Positions 45,265-53,629 of a stretch of 64,000 nt of DNA are shown here, piece by piece; position 1 is the stretch's first letter, and every line of letters begins with the position of its first letter. Under the pieces are notes generated by a model. It saw only the letters and a program-made list of their open reading frames with translations, was not told the DNA's origin and ran no database searches. Source of the stretch: Bifidobacterium minimum (GTDB lineage Bacteria; Actinomycetota; Actinomycetes; Actinomycetales; Bifidobacteriaceae). The stretch spans positions 310,001-374,000 of the forward strand of contig NZ_JGZD01000009.1 in assembly GCF_000741645.1 (NCBI RefSeq), read 5' to 3'. A program made the position numbers and the translations under genes.

Positions 45265-46638
45265 ATGGCATCTGACAGTGCATCACCAACGCGTATCGAG
45301 CCGGATTTCTCCTCCCCGCAGGGGCGGGAGCATTACGATGAGGCCCTGCGGTCCTATCCCGGGCAGGCCATCGTCGATCTTCGCGCGATGCGCGACAATA
45401 TGCGTCGACTGGTCGAGATGTGCGTCCGCGATGACGGCGGCCGCGCGGCGGTGATGGGAGTGGTCAAAGCCGACGCGTACGGGCATGGCCTCATCCCCTC
45501 CGCGCTCGCCGCGCTCGCGGGCGGCGCGACCTGGCTGGGAACGGCGCAGGCCCACGAGGCCCTTCTGCTGCGCCGTGCCGGGATCGGGCCGGACCGATGC
45601 CGCATCCTCACGTGGGTATACAACGGTCACCGGGTTCCCTTTGACGATCTCATCGTCCACGACATCGACGTCTCCGTCGGGTCATTGGATGGCATCGACG
45701 CCGTGGGGGCCGCCGCCCGCAGGATCGGACGCCGTGCGCGCGTCCATGTCAAGGTCGACACCGGATTCGGACGTAACGGCTTCACGCCGGAGATCTTTGA
45801 CGAGGCGCTTCGCCGTCTGCGTCCACTGGTGGATGAGGGGCTTGTCGACGTCGTCGGCCAGTGGAGTCATCTTGCCGTGGCGGACAGCCCCGACGTCCCC
45901 GAGTTCGTCGCCTCCACGGATCGGCAGATAGCGTCCTTCCATGAGTTCACCCGGAGGATGGCCCAGGCCGGCATGAGGCCCGTCATCCGTCATCTCGCCA
46001 ACACCGCGGCCACCATGTCGCGTCCCGACATCCGCTTCGAGCTCACGCGGCCTGGCATAGGACTGTATGGGTATGAGCCCGATCCCTCGATGGGGCGGCC
46101 GTCGTCGTACGGACTGCGGCCCGCCATGAGGCTGCAGGCGCAGCTGTCGACCGTCAAAAGAGTCGAGGCCGGTCATGGCATCTCGTATGGGCGCACGTAT
46201 CTGACGCCGGACGACACCACCACTGCGATCGTCCCGATCGGGTACGCCGATGGAATCAACAGGGCGGCATCGGGCTTCGACATGCAGGGGGCGCGCCACG
46301 TCGACAAGCCGGGAGGGCCGGTCCGTGTCCGGACCGCGTCGGGTCCGAGGATCTGCCACGTGTCGGGGCGCGTGTGCATGGATCAGTTCATCATCGATCT
46401 GCATGGCGATGCCGGTGAGTTGAACGTGCATGAGGGAGACACCGTCGAATTGTTCGGGCCGGGCCGTGGAGAGGACTTCGGAGAGCCGACCGCCGACGAC
46501 TGGGCTCGGGCGGGGGACACCATCAGCTACACGGTGTTCACCTGCCTGAGCAATCGCATCCCGCGCCTGTACGAGCATGCGTACGAGGTCGTCGACGCCC
46601 GTGACATGGCGATGCTGGACGAGGCCTCCCTGCTGTAG
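45265..46638 (+). CDS. alr: alanine racemase
   Basis: Alr interconverts L- and D-alanine for peptidoglycan. The PLP Lys68 lies in GVVKADAYGHG; GFGRNGF and HLANTAATMSRPDIRFELTRPGIGLYGY follow; the second catalytic base Tyr is in HGISYGRTYLT, and CHVSGRVCMDQFIIDL is the family end motif. At 457 residues it is longer than the usual 370-390, with 30 extra N-terminal residues and small insertions. GACAAT lies 6 nt before ATG 45265, so it may be leaderless. The stop codon lies inside an 18-bp tandem repeat array. Confidence 0.95.
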   Translation: MASDSASPTRIEPDFSSPQGREHYDEALRSYPGQAIVDLRAMRDNMRRLVEMCVRDDGGRAAVMGVVKADAYGHGLIPSALAALAGGATWLGTAQAHEALLLRRAGIGPDRCRILTWVYNGHRVPFDDLIVHDIDVSVGSLDGIDAVGAAARRIGRRARVHVKVDTGFGRNGFTPEIFDEALRRLRPLVDEGLVDVVGQWSHLAVADSPDVPEFVASTDRQIASFHEFTRRMAQAGMRPVIRHLANTAATMSRPDIRFELTRPGIGLYGYEPDPSMGRPSSYGLRPAMRLQAQLSTVKRVEAGHGISYGRTYLTPDDTTTAIVPIGYADGINRAASGFDMQGARHVDKPGGPVRVRTASGPRICHVSGRVCMDQFIIDLHGDAGELNVHEGDTVELFGPGRGEDFGEPTADDWARAGDTISYTVFTCLSNRIPRLYEHAYEVVDARDMAMLDEASLL

Positions 46639-46708
46639 TGGGCCAGTGGGCGCTAGTGGGCTAGTGGGCGCTAGTGGGCTAGTGGGCGCTAGTGGGCTAG
46701 CGGGCGCT
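46637..46708 (+). repeat. four 18-bp tandem repeats starting at the alr stop
   Basis: AGTGGGCTAGTGGGCGCT and variants occur four times head to tail; the first copy begins inside the TAG stop codon of alr. Each unit is itself two similar 9-bp halves. This pattern suggests slippage-driven growth. Confidence 0.9.
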
Positions 46709-46822
46709 GGTGGACCGTGGCGGACGTCCGCGTGTCATGGCGGACGTCGGCATACGGCCGTCCCACGCATGCCCACCGCGAACACGCTTGCGTCGCGGGG
46801 CCATGAGTGGTGGTATGGGGGC

Positions 46823-47281
46823 ATGACTACATATCAGGGCCATGAGCCCACAAGCATCGCGTACACCGCGACGGCGCAGGTCACCGGCGGACGCAACGGC
46901 CATGCCGTCAGCCACGAGCCCGACATGTCGCTCGACCTCGACACCCCGGTCGCCATGGGAGGAAAGGGCGAAGGCACCAATCCCGAACAGCTTTTCGCCA
47001 TCGGATGGGGTGCATGCTTCCAGGGCGCCCTCGCTCTGGCGGCGAAGGAGATGCGCGTCGCCGCGACCAGGCTCGCCACCAGCAGGGTCCGCACGCACAT
47101 CTCGTTGGGCGACGAGGGGGAATCCTTCGGGATCAGCGCGCTGATCGAGGTGTACCTGCCGGACGTCGACAGGGACCTGGCCGTCAGGCTCGTCGACCGC
47201 ACCCAGGAGCTGTGCCCGTATTCCAAGGCGACGGCGGGAAACGTCCCGACGCGGGTCGAGGTCGTTGACTCGCTGGACTGA
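46823..47281 (+). CDS. ohr: organic hydroperoxide resistance protein (Ohr)
   Basis: Ohr is a thiol peroxidase that reduces organic hydroperoxides. The 152-residue protein has the two redox Cys in the expected places: Cys65 in WGACFQGALALAAKE and Cys131 in LCPYSKATAGN, the latter motif being specific for Ohr rather than OsmC. GGKGEGTNPEQLFAIG precedes the first. The frame runs upstream through the repeat array, but the family begins around residue 10 of the form starting at 46823. A GAGTGGTGG site lies about 10 nt before. No OhrR-type regulator is adjacent. Confidence 0.92.
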   Translation: MTTYQGHEPTSIAYTATAQVTGGRNGHAVSHEPDMSLDLDTPVAMGGKGEGTNPEQLFAIGWGACFQGALALAAKEMRVAATRLATSRVRTHISLGDEGESFGISALIEVYLPDVDRDLAVRLVDRTQELCPYSKATAGNVPTRVEVVDSLD

Positions 47282-47346
47282 GGTCGGATCCCTTGGCCGA
47301 ACGCATATGGCGGGCGGCTATCCATCCATGGGGGTAGCGGGGGCGT

Positions 47347-48780
47347 ATGTCGGGAAACGAACCACATGATGCTGCGGCGGATGCCGGCGTGGCAGACGTC
47401 GTCACAACGGATGCCGGCACAACGGACGCCGGTGCGACGAAGCTCATCGCGAGGACGGTCGACGCCTTGGCCCGTCAGTCCGTCGGTGTGCCGTCGACAG
47501 TGGCGTCCATGACGCCGCGCGAGGAGACGTCCGCGGGATATTCCGAGCGCGACGAGGAGAGATGGGCGCCCGAACCCCCCAAATCCCGTTCACGGACCGC
47601 CTTCCAGAGGGACCGTGCGAGGCTGATCCATTCATCCGCGCTGAGACGGCTGGGCGCCAAAAGCCAGATTCTTGTGGCGGGGACCGACGACTTCGCCCGC
47701 ACGCGCCTGACCCACACTCTTGAGGTGGCGCAGATCGGCCGCCAGATAGGATCCATGCTGGGATGCGATCCCGACGTCGTCGATTGCGCGTGCCTTGCGC
47801 ACGATCTGGGGCATCCCCCCTTCGGGCACAACGGGGAACGCGTCCTCGCCGACATCGCCCGGGACATCGGCGGCTTCGAAGGCAACGCGCAGACCCTGCG
47901 CATCCTCACCCGGCTTGAGCCGAAGGTCATGACCGATGACGGTCGGTCCGTCGGCGTGAATCTCACCCGGGCCACTCTGGACGCCACGGTGAAATATCCA
48001 TGGACGCTGCAGGAGGCCCCCCGTCATCCCAAGGGCGAGCGCAGCGCGAAGTTCTGCGTGTATCCCGACGATATGGAGGTTTTCCGGTGGCTCAAGCAGG
48101 GCGCTCCCGCCGACGTCACTCCGATGGAGTGCCAGGTGATGGATCTGTCCGACGACATCGCCTACAGCGTCCATGACGTCGAGGACGCCATCGCCACCAA
48201 CGCGTTCAATCCTCTGGCCCTGCGTGACTCCGCGGTTCTGGACGCCGTCGTCGACGTGACGCGACGGTGGTACGGGCGCGCATGGGATGCCGATCTGCTC
48301 GTCGAGGCACTTCTGCGTCTGCGTCGTGGGGGCGCGTTCCCCGAGCATTTCGACGGGTCCCGGCGCGCCTTGGCCCAGTTGAAGAACGTCACGAGCGGAC
48401 TCATCGGACGTTTCGCGGTTTCGGTCGAGCGTGCCACGCGAGACGCCTACGGGCAGGGCCGCCTGACGCGTTACGGGGCGCGCGTGGTCATCCCGCGCTC
48501 CACGTCGTATGAGATCGTCGCGCTGAAGGGAATCGCCGCCTATTTCGTCATGGAGCCCAGGGAGCGGGAGCCTCTCCACGATCAGGAGCAGAGGATCGTG
48601 GCCGATCTTGTGGACGTCATGATGGCCGATTCACCCCGTCCCAGCGATGCGCTGGAGCCGGTTTTCCTCGACGACTGGCGGGAGGCCTCCAACGATCGCG
48701 AGCGTCTGCGTGTGGCGGTGGATCAGGTGGCGAGCCTGACCGACGGGTCGGCCATGACGCTGCACTCCATTCTGTGTTGA
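47347..48780 (+). CDS. dgt: dGTP triphosphohydrolase-like HD protein
   Basis: Dgt-type enzymes hydrolyse dNTPs to nucleoside and triphosphate. The 477-residue protein starts with a variable Asp/Ala/Thr-rich stretch of about 55 residues, then YSERDEERWAPEPPKSRSRT, RDRARLIHSSALRRLGAKSQ, the HD-domain His in RTRLTHTLEVAQIGR and the HD pair in CLAHDLGHPPFGHNGERVL. DLSDDIAYSVHDVEDAI supplies the last metal ligand. An alternative start at Met54 would skip the variable part. It sits 119 nt upstream of dnaG, a neighbour order frequent in actinobacteria. Confidence 0.92.
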   Translation: MSGNEPHDAAADAGVADVVTTDAGTTDAGATKLIARTVDALARQSVGVPSTVASMTPREETSAGYSERDEERWAPEPPKSRSRTAFQRDRARLIHSSALRRLGAKSQILVAGTDDFARTRLTHTLEVAQIGRQIGSMLGCDPDVVDCACLAHDLGHPPFGHNGERVLADIARDIGGFEGNAQTLRILTRLEPKVMTDDGRSVGVNLTRATLDATVKYPWTLQEAPRHPKGERSAKFCVYPDDMEVFRWLKQGAPADVTPMECQVMDLSDDIAYSVHDVEDAIATNAFNPLALRDSAVLDAVVDVTRRWYGRAWDADLLVEALLRLRRGGAFPEHFDGSRRALAQLKNVTSGLIGRFAVSVERATRDAYGQGRLTRYGARVVIPRSTSYEIVALKGIAAYFVMEPREREPLHDQEQRIVADLVDVMMADSPRPSDALEPVFLDDWREASNDRERLRVAVDQVASLTDGSAMTLHSILC

Positions 48781-48828
48781 TTCGCCGGTCTGTGCTGATC
48801 CGTCGGTTCGTGCCGATCTCCGGTCCCG

Positions 48829-48860
48829 CGCGTCTTCGGTCGATCGCGTCTTCGGCTGAT
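48829..48860 (+). repeat. 16-bp imperfect tandem repeat before dnaG
   Basis: CGCGTCTTCGGTCGAT is followed directly by CGCGTCTTCGGCTGAT in the dgt-dnaG gap. Confidence 0.7.
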
Positions 48861-48884
48861 GACCGCGGCTTCCGGCCACTGCGC

Positions 48885-48898
48885 TAGTGTGGGTGCCT
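48885..48898 (+). promoter_or_regulatory. -10 box TAGTGT 8 nt before dnaG ATG (leaderless)
   Basis: TAGTGT (48885-48890), GGGTGCCT, then ATG 48899. The GTG at 48887 lies inside the box and is unlikely to be the start. Confidence 0.6.
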
Positions 48899-50947
48899 AT
48901 GGCCGGGATGATCGATAAGCAGGATGTGGAGAAGGTGCGCGCCGCGGCGGACCTCTACGACATAGTGTCATCCTCCGTGACTCTCAAATCGTCGGGAACG
49001 GGAACCTTCGTGGGGTTGTGCCCGTTCCATGACGAGAAGACGCCCAGCTTCAACGTGCGACCGTCGCTCGGCGTATGGCACTGTTTCGGATGCGGTCTGG
49101 GAGGGGACGTCTTCGCGTACGTCCAGCAACGCGAGAACGTGGACTTCCGCGAGGCCGTCGAGCTTCTCGCCGACCGCTGCCACATCGAACTGCACTACGC
49201 CCAGGGCGAGGGGCGGCAGGAGAGGCAGGGGTCGAAGCGCACGCGGCTTCTGGACGCCAATGAGGAGGCGCAGCGCTTCTTCCTCGACCAGCTTTCGGGA
49301 CAGGACGCCGAGGCCGCCCGCGCGATGCTGTCCGGCAGGAACTTTTCCGCCAGGGACTACGCGTACTTCGGATGTGGATACGCGCCGCGCGGCTGGGACA
49401 ATCTGGTGCGGTACCTCGCCGAGAAGGGCTTCACCCACAAGGAGATGCTCGATGCGGGACTGGCGAGGCAGGGTCAGAGGGGAATCTACGATTACTTCCG
49501 CGGCCGCGTGACATGGCCGATCAGGGACTCCACGGGCAGAACTCTGGGATTCGGGGCGCGGCGGCTGTATGACGATGACGCGATCGAGGCGAAGTACATC
49601 AACACCCCGGACACCGCCCTGTACCGCAAGACGCAGGTCCTCTACGGTCTGGATCTGGCCAAGAAGGCCATAGTCGCCAAGAGGCAGGCCGTCATCGTCG
49701 AGGGGTACACGGACGTCATGGCCTGCCATCTCGCCGGAATCGACACCGCCGTGGCCACATGCGGGACGGCTTTCGGCGCGGAGCACGCGAAGATCGTGCG
49801 GCGCCTGATATCCGACGACTCCCTGGGCGCGGTCCAGCTGGTGGGACCACGCAAGGTCGCGGGGCAGCAGCTCAGCTCCCGAATCGTCTTCACCTTCGAC
49901 GGCGACGCCGCCGGACAGAAGGCCGCGGTCCACGCCTTCGGTCTGGATTCGGCGTTCCTGTCCCAGACCTTCGTCGCGGTGGCGCAGGACAACCTCGATC
50001 CCTGCGACCTGCGGATTCGGCATGGCGACGAGGCCGTGCGCTCGCTGGTGACGAACGCCAAGCCCCTGTACGACTTCGTCATCGACGCGGCCATCGAACG
50101 TTTCGACATGAGCTACACGACCGGCCAGATGGGCGCCGTGAAGGCCGTGGCGCCGTTGATCGCGCAGATCCGCGACAAGTCGTTGCTGGACATATACACC
50201 CGCAAGGCCACCAGGCGCATCGGCGTGGATCTGGACCTCATGCGCGGCGAGGTGTCCTCCGCCCGCCGCGGGATGCACATCGTGCCGGACGACGCCTATT
50301 CGACGCCCCGGCGACGCGATCCCATGCCCTCGTCGTCGCGCGCCGGCGAGGATGGCCGGGCGGAGATGGTCAGACGCGGAAGGATACAGCGTCAGGATGC
50401 CGCCCAGCAGTCCTATCACCGCATCGACGACGCGGTTTTCATCTGCGAGCAGCAGTTCATGGCCATGGTGGTGCAGCAGCCGGCGGCGATCGATCCGGCC
50501 TCGTTCGCGCAGCTGACCCTGATGAATTTCATCACCCCGGTGTTCCGCTCGCTGTTCCAGGCCATCGCTGCCGCCGGAGGATTGCCGGGCAAGGAGGTGA
50601 CGCAGGGACTGTGGATGCACGAGATATCCAAGGCCGCCGGCCCGCTGCTCCAGAGCGTCGTCGACGAGCTGGCCGTGATGCCGTTGCCTCTTCCCGCGCC
50701 TTCGACCGGCGGGGGAGCCGATGCGCATGCGGATTCCGGCCCCACGCAGGACGAGGTCAGGTATGCGGCAGAGCTTCTGGTGAGACTCATCGACTTGGGG
50801 TATATGCGTAGGATCGGCGCGGCGAAAAGGCGGATGGCTCAGCTTGGGCCGGACAGCCCGCAGGGGATCGCATTGCTGGGGGATATTGCCGGTCTGGAGA
50901 AGGCGCGGCGCGATCTGCGTGATCAGGTGTTCGGAAACGCGGTGTGA
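48899..50947 (+). CDS. dnaG: DNA primase
   Basis: DnaG makes RNA primers at the replication fork. The 682-residue protein has the CHC2 zinc site (Cys41, His44 in CPFHDEKTPSF; Cys62, Cys65 in HCFGCGLGGD). The RNA polymerase domain has YFRGRVTWPIRDSTGRTLGFGAR, and the TOPRIM motifs are AVIVEGYTDVMACH and VFTFDGDAAGQKAA. The C-terminal helicase-binding domain is the divergent actinobacterial type. A loop before FTFDGD (QLVGPRKVAGQQLSS) is longer than in E. coli. The start is taken at 48899 next to the -10 box. Confidence 0.95.
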   Translation: MAGMIDKQDVEKVRAAADLYDIVSSSVTLKSSGTGTFVGLCPFHDEKTPSFNVRPSLGVWHCFGCGLGGDVFAYVQQRENVDFREAVELLADRCHIELHYAQGEGRQERQGSKRTRLLDANEEAQRFFLDQLSGQDAEAARAMLSGRNFSARDYAYFGCGYAPRGWDNLVRYLAEKGFTHKEMLDAGLARQGQRGIYDYFRGRVTWPIRDSTGRTLGFGARRLYDDDAIEAKYINTPDTALYRKTQVLYGLDLAKKAIVAKRQAVIVEGYTDVMACHLAGIDTAVATCGTAFGAEHAKIVRRLISDDSLGAVQLVGPRKVAGQQLSSRIVFTFDGDAAGQKAAVHAFGLDSAFLSQTFVAVAQDNLDPCDLRIRHGDEAVRSLVTNAKPLYDFVIDAAIERFDMSYTTGQMGAVKAVAPLIAQIRDKSLLDIYTRKATRRIGVDLDLMRGEVSSARRGMHIVPDDAYSTPRRRDPMPSSSRAGEDGRAEMVRRGRIQRQDAAQQSYHRIDDAVFICEQQFMAMVVQQPAAIDPASFAQLTLMNFITPVFRSLFQAIAAAGGLPGKEVTQGLWMHEISKAAGPLLQSVVDELAVMPLPLPAPSTGGGADAHADSGPTQDEVRYAAELLVRLIDLGYMRRIGAAKRRMAQLGPDSPQGIALLGDIAGLEKARRDLRDQVFGNAV

Positions 50948-51020
50948 TGCGTCATGCCGTGTGCGTCGCACCCGTGATGCGTCATGCCGTGATGTGTCAC
51001 TCGCGGTCATGCGCGGTGAC
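50944..51020. terminator. hairpin and 18-bp direct repeat between dnaG and the convergent ATP-binding gene
   Basis: GTCAC-T-CGCG (50996-51005) pairs with CGCG-GTGAC (51012-51020) around a 6-nt loop, giving 9 bp with a bulged T. Just before it GTGATGCGTCATGCCGTG is repeated at 50944-50961 and 50974-50991; the first copy holds the dnaG stop. Confidence 0.5.
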
Positions 51021-51053
51021 GTGAGGTGCGGTGACGGCGATGGCGGCGGAGTT

Positions 51054-52349
51054 CTAGACCATGGAGTATCGGGCGGCGCGTGAGCGTCCGTGCATGGCGA
51101 TTTTCCCGTCGCGTTTCAGGGACCGCAGAACATGGGCGGTCTGGTTCTTGGTCAGTCCGAGGGTCGTCTGTATCTGGGAGCGACTGAGTGTGGTCCCGCT
51201 GTCCGACAGAAGCCGCAGTGTCATCTCCTCAAGAGGCTCCATCGTCAGGGAGGGGCATGCACGTGGGGTGATGTCGGCGCGACGTGTGCGATTCGAGCGT
51301 CCCGGTATGACGCGTCCCAGCATGACGACGGTGGGGCCTCCGCCTCCGATGGCCCTCGTCGCGTCGGGATATGGGATGTCCTCTCCGCAGGCCGTGCCGG
51401 TGCCGGTGCCGTTCCATCCGTTCGCGTCAGGGGGAGGGAACGCGTACCGTTTGGCGGTGCGTGGACGGGCGCTCGCGTGGCCGGTGCCGTTCGGGGTGGA
51501 ATCGCCGCGGGCGGGTTCACCGTCGTCGCGGCCTCCCTCTGTTCCTTCCGGCCATGCGGTGCGGAGGGGAAGCACCATCGCCACCGATGCGGACGCGACG
51601 CGGAGCTGTGGGCTTGTGGCGCTGTCGTCATAGGCCTCCATGATGCGTTGGATCCCTAGCCCCGCGTTCTCGCTCAGACCAAGAACCTCGAAGGCGTCGG
51701 CAAGATCCGGATTGCGCGGCAGGCAAACGCCATTGAGAACGTCGTCGGTGTGGATTCCGCAAACCAGCCCTCCCAGAGAAATCACCTCAAGACGATGGGG
51801 GAATCGGTGGATGACGGTGGGCCCCTTGAGTGCGTAGTCGCGGTGCGCGTAGGCGTTGACAACGCTCTCGCGAACCGCTCGGGCGGGCCAGGGTTCTCCG
51901 GTGGCGGCCGCGGCGCCGGCTGCCGACGCGCCTGCTGCAGTTGCGTCTGCGGAGGTGGTTGCGTCTGCGGAGGTGGTCGCATCGGGGGACGCGGAATCGT
52001 CTCCGTCCGCTGTGGCGACGAGGGTTCCGGCTTCTGGTGCGGCGGCATCGGAGTTCAAAAGAGTTGAGAGGGAATCGTCGAGCTGCCGCAGAAGAGAGCC
52101 GCGGCATATGAGGCGCCGCCGTGGAGAGGAGGCGTCGTCCCCTTCGAAAAGAACGATGATGGTCGTGAACGGGCAGTCGTCGGAGAGGAGCAACCCCGTG
52201 CGGGTGGCGGCATCGGAGTCGTCCTGAAGATGAAGGCGCCGTCGGGTCTTATCATTCCATGTCAGTCCGCGTCTGCGCGCCGAGCGGCGAAGATAGGAGA
52301 AACGGGGAGTCCCGTGGTTCCTGCTGATGGTTTCTTCGTCGTTCACCAT
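51054..52349 (-). CDS. ATP-binding protein (HATPase_c_4 type) with C-terminal winged helix
   Basis: It resembles the C-terminal half of the AlbA_2-HATPase transcriptional-regulator family. PARAVRESVVNAYAHRDYALKGP is the GHKL N-box equivalent (Glu and Asn), ISLGGLVCGIHTDDVLNG the G-box region, and NPDLADAFEVLGLSENAGLGIQRI the family end. The last 60 residues (SRSQIQTTLGLTKNQTAHVLRSLKRDG) form a winged helix. The usual N-terminal AlbA_2/Schlafen-like domain (about 130 residues) is missing and only about 40 residues precede the first recognisable part. A Thr/Ser/Ala/Asp repeat insert lies mid-protein. The start at 52349 follows TACCAT by 6 nt. Role unknown, probably DNA-binding regulation. Confidence 0.75.
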   Translation of the reverse strand: MVNDEETISRNHGTPRFSYLRRSARRRGLTWNDKTRRRLHLQDDSDAATRTGLLLSDDCPFTTIIVLFEGDDASSPRRRLICRGSLLRQLDDSLSTLLNSDAAAPEAGTLVATADGDDSASPDATTSADATTSADATAAGASAAGAAAATGEPWPARAVRESVVNAYAHRDYALKGPTVIHRFPHRLEVISLGGLVCGIHTDDVLNGVCLPRNPDLADAFEVLGLSENAGLGIQRIMEAYDDSATSPQLRVASASVAMVLPLRTAWPEGTEGGRDDGEPARGDSTPNGTGHASARPRTAKRYAFPPPDANGWNGTGTGTACGEDIPYPDATRAIGGGGPTVVMLGRVIPGRSNRTRRADITPRACPSLTMEPLEEMTLRLLSDSGTTLSRSQIQTTLGLTKNQTAHVLRSLKRDGKIAMHGRSRAARYSMV

Positions 52350-52361
52350 GGCTGTATGGTA
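52350..52361 (-). promoter_or_regulatory. -10 box TACCAT 6 nt before the ATP-binding-protein ATG
   Basis: On the minus strand TACCAT (52361-52356) is followed by ACAGCC and the ATG at 52349. It is leaderless by position. Confidence 0.55.
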
Positions 52362-52585
52362 ACGGCAGCTTGAGACACGCAATTCATCGCATATCAGCGC
52401 ATTTCATCGCAGAGAGTGAACGGACGTCCCCGTCCGCCTCGCTTCGTCCGTCCGCCGCCCGCCGTCATCGCGCCGTCGTGGGGCCCGCGCTTCGGCGACG
52501 TTCTTGGGTGATATGGACGTACGTTTCGGTCTGTTTGGGTATGCTTCTGGCGACATCGTGCAACATCTGTGCGGACGCCGTATGC

Positions 52586-52681
52586 CATCCGCATGATATC
52601 CATACGGATGTTTTCGTTGGTATTCCGCCGTTCCGTGGTGACCCCGGCCGGATTCGAACCGGCGACCTACAGATTAGAAGT
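52586..52681. repeat. left attachment repeat with tRNA-Arg 3' fragment
   Basis: This is identical over 96 bp to 55753-55848. Bases 52636-52681 are the 3' 46 nt of the tRNA-Arg gene on the minus strand, including CCA. Outside the repeat (52564-52585) similarity to the matching right side continues but is degraded. Confidence 0.92.
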
Positions 52682-52939
52682 TCGTAGCATCCGAGGGATG
52701 GGAGGGATCGACCGAAATGCCTTTATCCGTTGCGGGAGTAGACTCGACGCCATGACCGGACCGGCGGCGTGGAGCGTTTCTCAGCCGGATTCCCGGACAT
52801 TCACGGACAAACTGACGCGGGCATGGGAAAGCCCCGCCGAAGCGGGCTAGGGAAGGAATCGCTCTCGGGTGATTGGCAGGTTGGCATGGCTATCATTGAG
52901 TGACGTCATAGCATGTGATGATGTGCTATTAGTATCAGT
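52682..52939. other. left arm of the element, no gene
   Basis: This stretch holds the tandem decamers at 52789-52809, a GC-rich hairpin at 52832-52850 (AGCCCCGC, CGAA, GCGGGCT, one bulge) and a TGACGTCA palindrome near 52904. No convincing start or promoter consensus was seen for the downstream DUF2335 gene beyond TATTAG close to its ATG. Confidence 0.55.
52789..52809 (+). repeat. tandem decamers near the left end of the element
   Basis: Two CCCGGACATT-type decamers lie in tandem. The 21-nt stretch matches that at 55712-55732 at 20 of 21 positions and in the same orientation. These could be recombinase arm sites or repressor operators. Confidence 0.7.
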
Positions 52940-53542
52940 ATGAGTCAAAATGAAGGAAGTGATTCCGATGGCAACGAAAATCAGGAGAATGTCACGGGGA
53001 ATCATTCGGGGATTGGACATGACGTTGGAGGCGAATCCCCGAAGCCTCAGGAAAACAACGAATCGTCTGACGAAAACTACGACCGTGGGGTATTCGTGGG
53101 CGCAGGTGGGGCAATTGATTCAGGAGCAAATGGACACGCAGGTGGCAAAGAAGAGCTGAACCCTCATCAGGTAGCGGTAATCGAGAGGCATATAGCTGAG
53201 CATTATTCGGGGCCAGTACCAGCAGCGAAGGAAATGAAACGGTATGCCGAGATTGACCCGTCATTCCCCGATCGGATGATGACAATGGCGGAAAAACAAC
53301 AAGATGCGAATATTCGTATTGCGGAAAGGCTCTCTAAAAGCGAGGCTTTTTCGGTTCCAGTGGTCGCCATACTGGCCATTGTCCTTCCTTGGGGCATATG
53401 CGCGTTTTGCGTGGCAAAGGGATACGCGTTTCCTGCGTGGGTGAGCGGCGGTGCCGGCTTCCTGACTTCTGCAGCTCAAATCATCAGATCAATCAAGGGT
53501 GACAAGGATTCGGCAAATGGCAGGGGAGACGACTCCGAATAA
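52940..53542 (+). CDS. DUF2335-family membrane protein
   Basis: This 200-residue protein has a disordered, acidic Asn/Ser/Gly-rich first third. The DUF2335 signature follows (about residues 75-125): VIERHIAEHYSGPVPAAKEMKRYAEIDPSFPDRMMTMAEKQQ. Two transmembrane helices come next (about 138-176, FSVPVVAILAIVLPWGICAF and a second around AWVSGGAGFLTSAAQ) and then a polar tail. The family is found mainly in mobile elements and prophages and has no known role. It is the only plus-strand gene of the element. A bidirectional terminator separates it from the GIY-YIG gene. Confidence 0.8.
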   Translation: MSQNEGSDSDGNENQENVTGNHSGIGHDVGGESPKPQENNESSDENYDRGVFVGAGGAIDSGANGHAGGKEELNPHQVAVIERHIAEHYSGPVPAAKEMKRYAEIDPSFPDRMMTMAEKQQDANIRIAERLSKSEAFSVPVVAILAIVLPWGICAFCVAKGYAFPAWVSGGAGFLTSAAQIIRSIKGDKDSANGRGDDSE

Positions 53543-53570
53543 CCGGATGTCCTTATAGGGTACATGACCC

Positions 53571-53616
53571 CGGCCTTGTGCCGGGCTTTTTCGTATATGA
53601 GAAAGCCCGGCACAAG
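53571..53616. terminator. bidirectional terminator between DUF2335 and GIY-YIG genes
   Basis: CTTGTGCCGGGCTTT (53575-53589) and AAAGCCCGGCACAAG (53602-53616) are perfect inverted repeats of 15 bp. In addition CCCGGC-CTTGT-GCCGGG followed by CTTTTT makes a classic intrinsic terminator for the plus-strand gene. Confidence 0.85.
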
Positions 53617-53629
53617 CGAGGCTGATTAG

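Noticed and set aside
52569-52850. Open frame coding PAGFEPATYRLEV and a similar one at 55736-56041
   Set aside because: Both read through the 3' part of the tRNA-Arg gene in the attachment repeats; this peptide is a well-known translation artefact of tRNA sequence.
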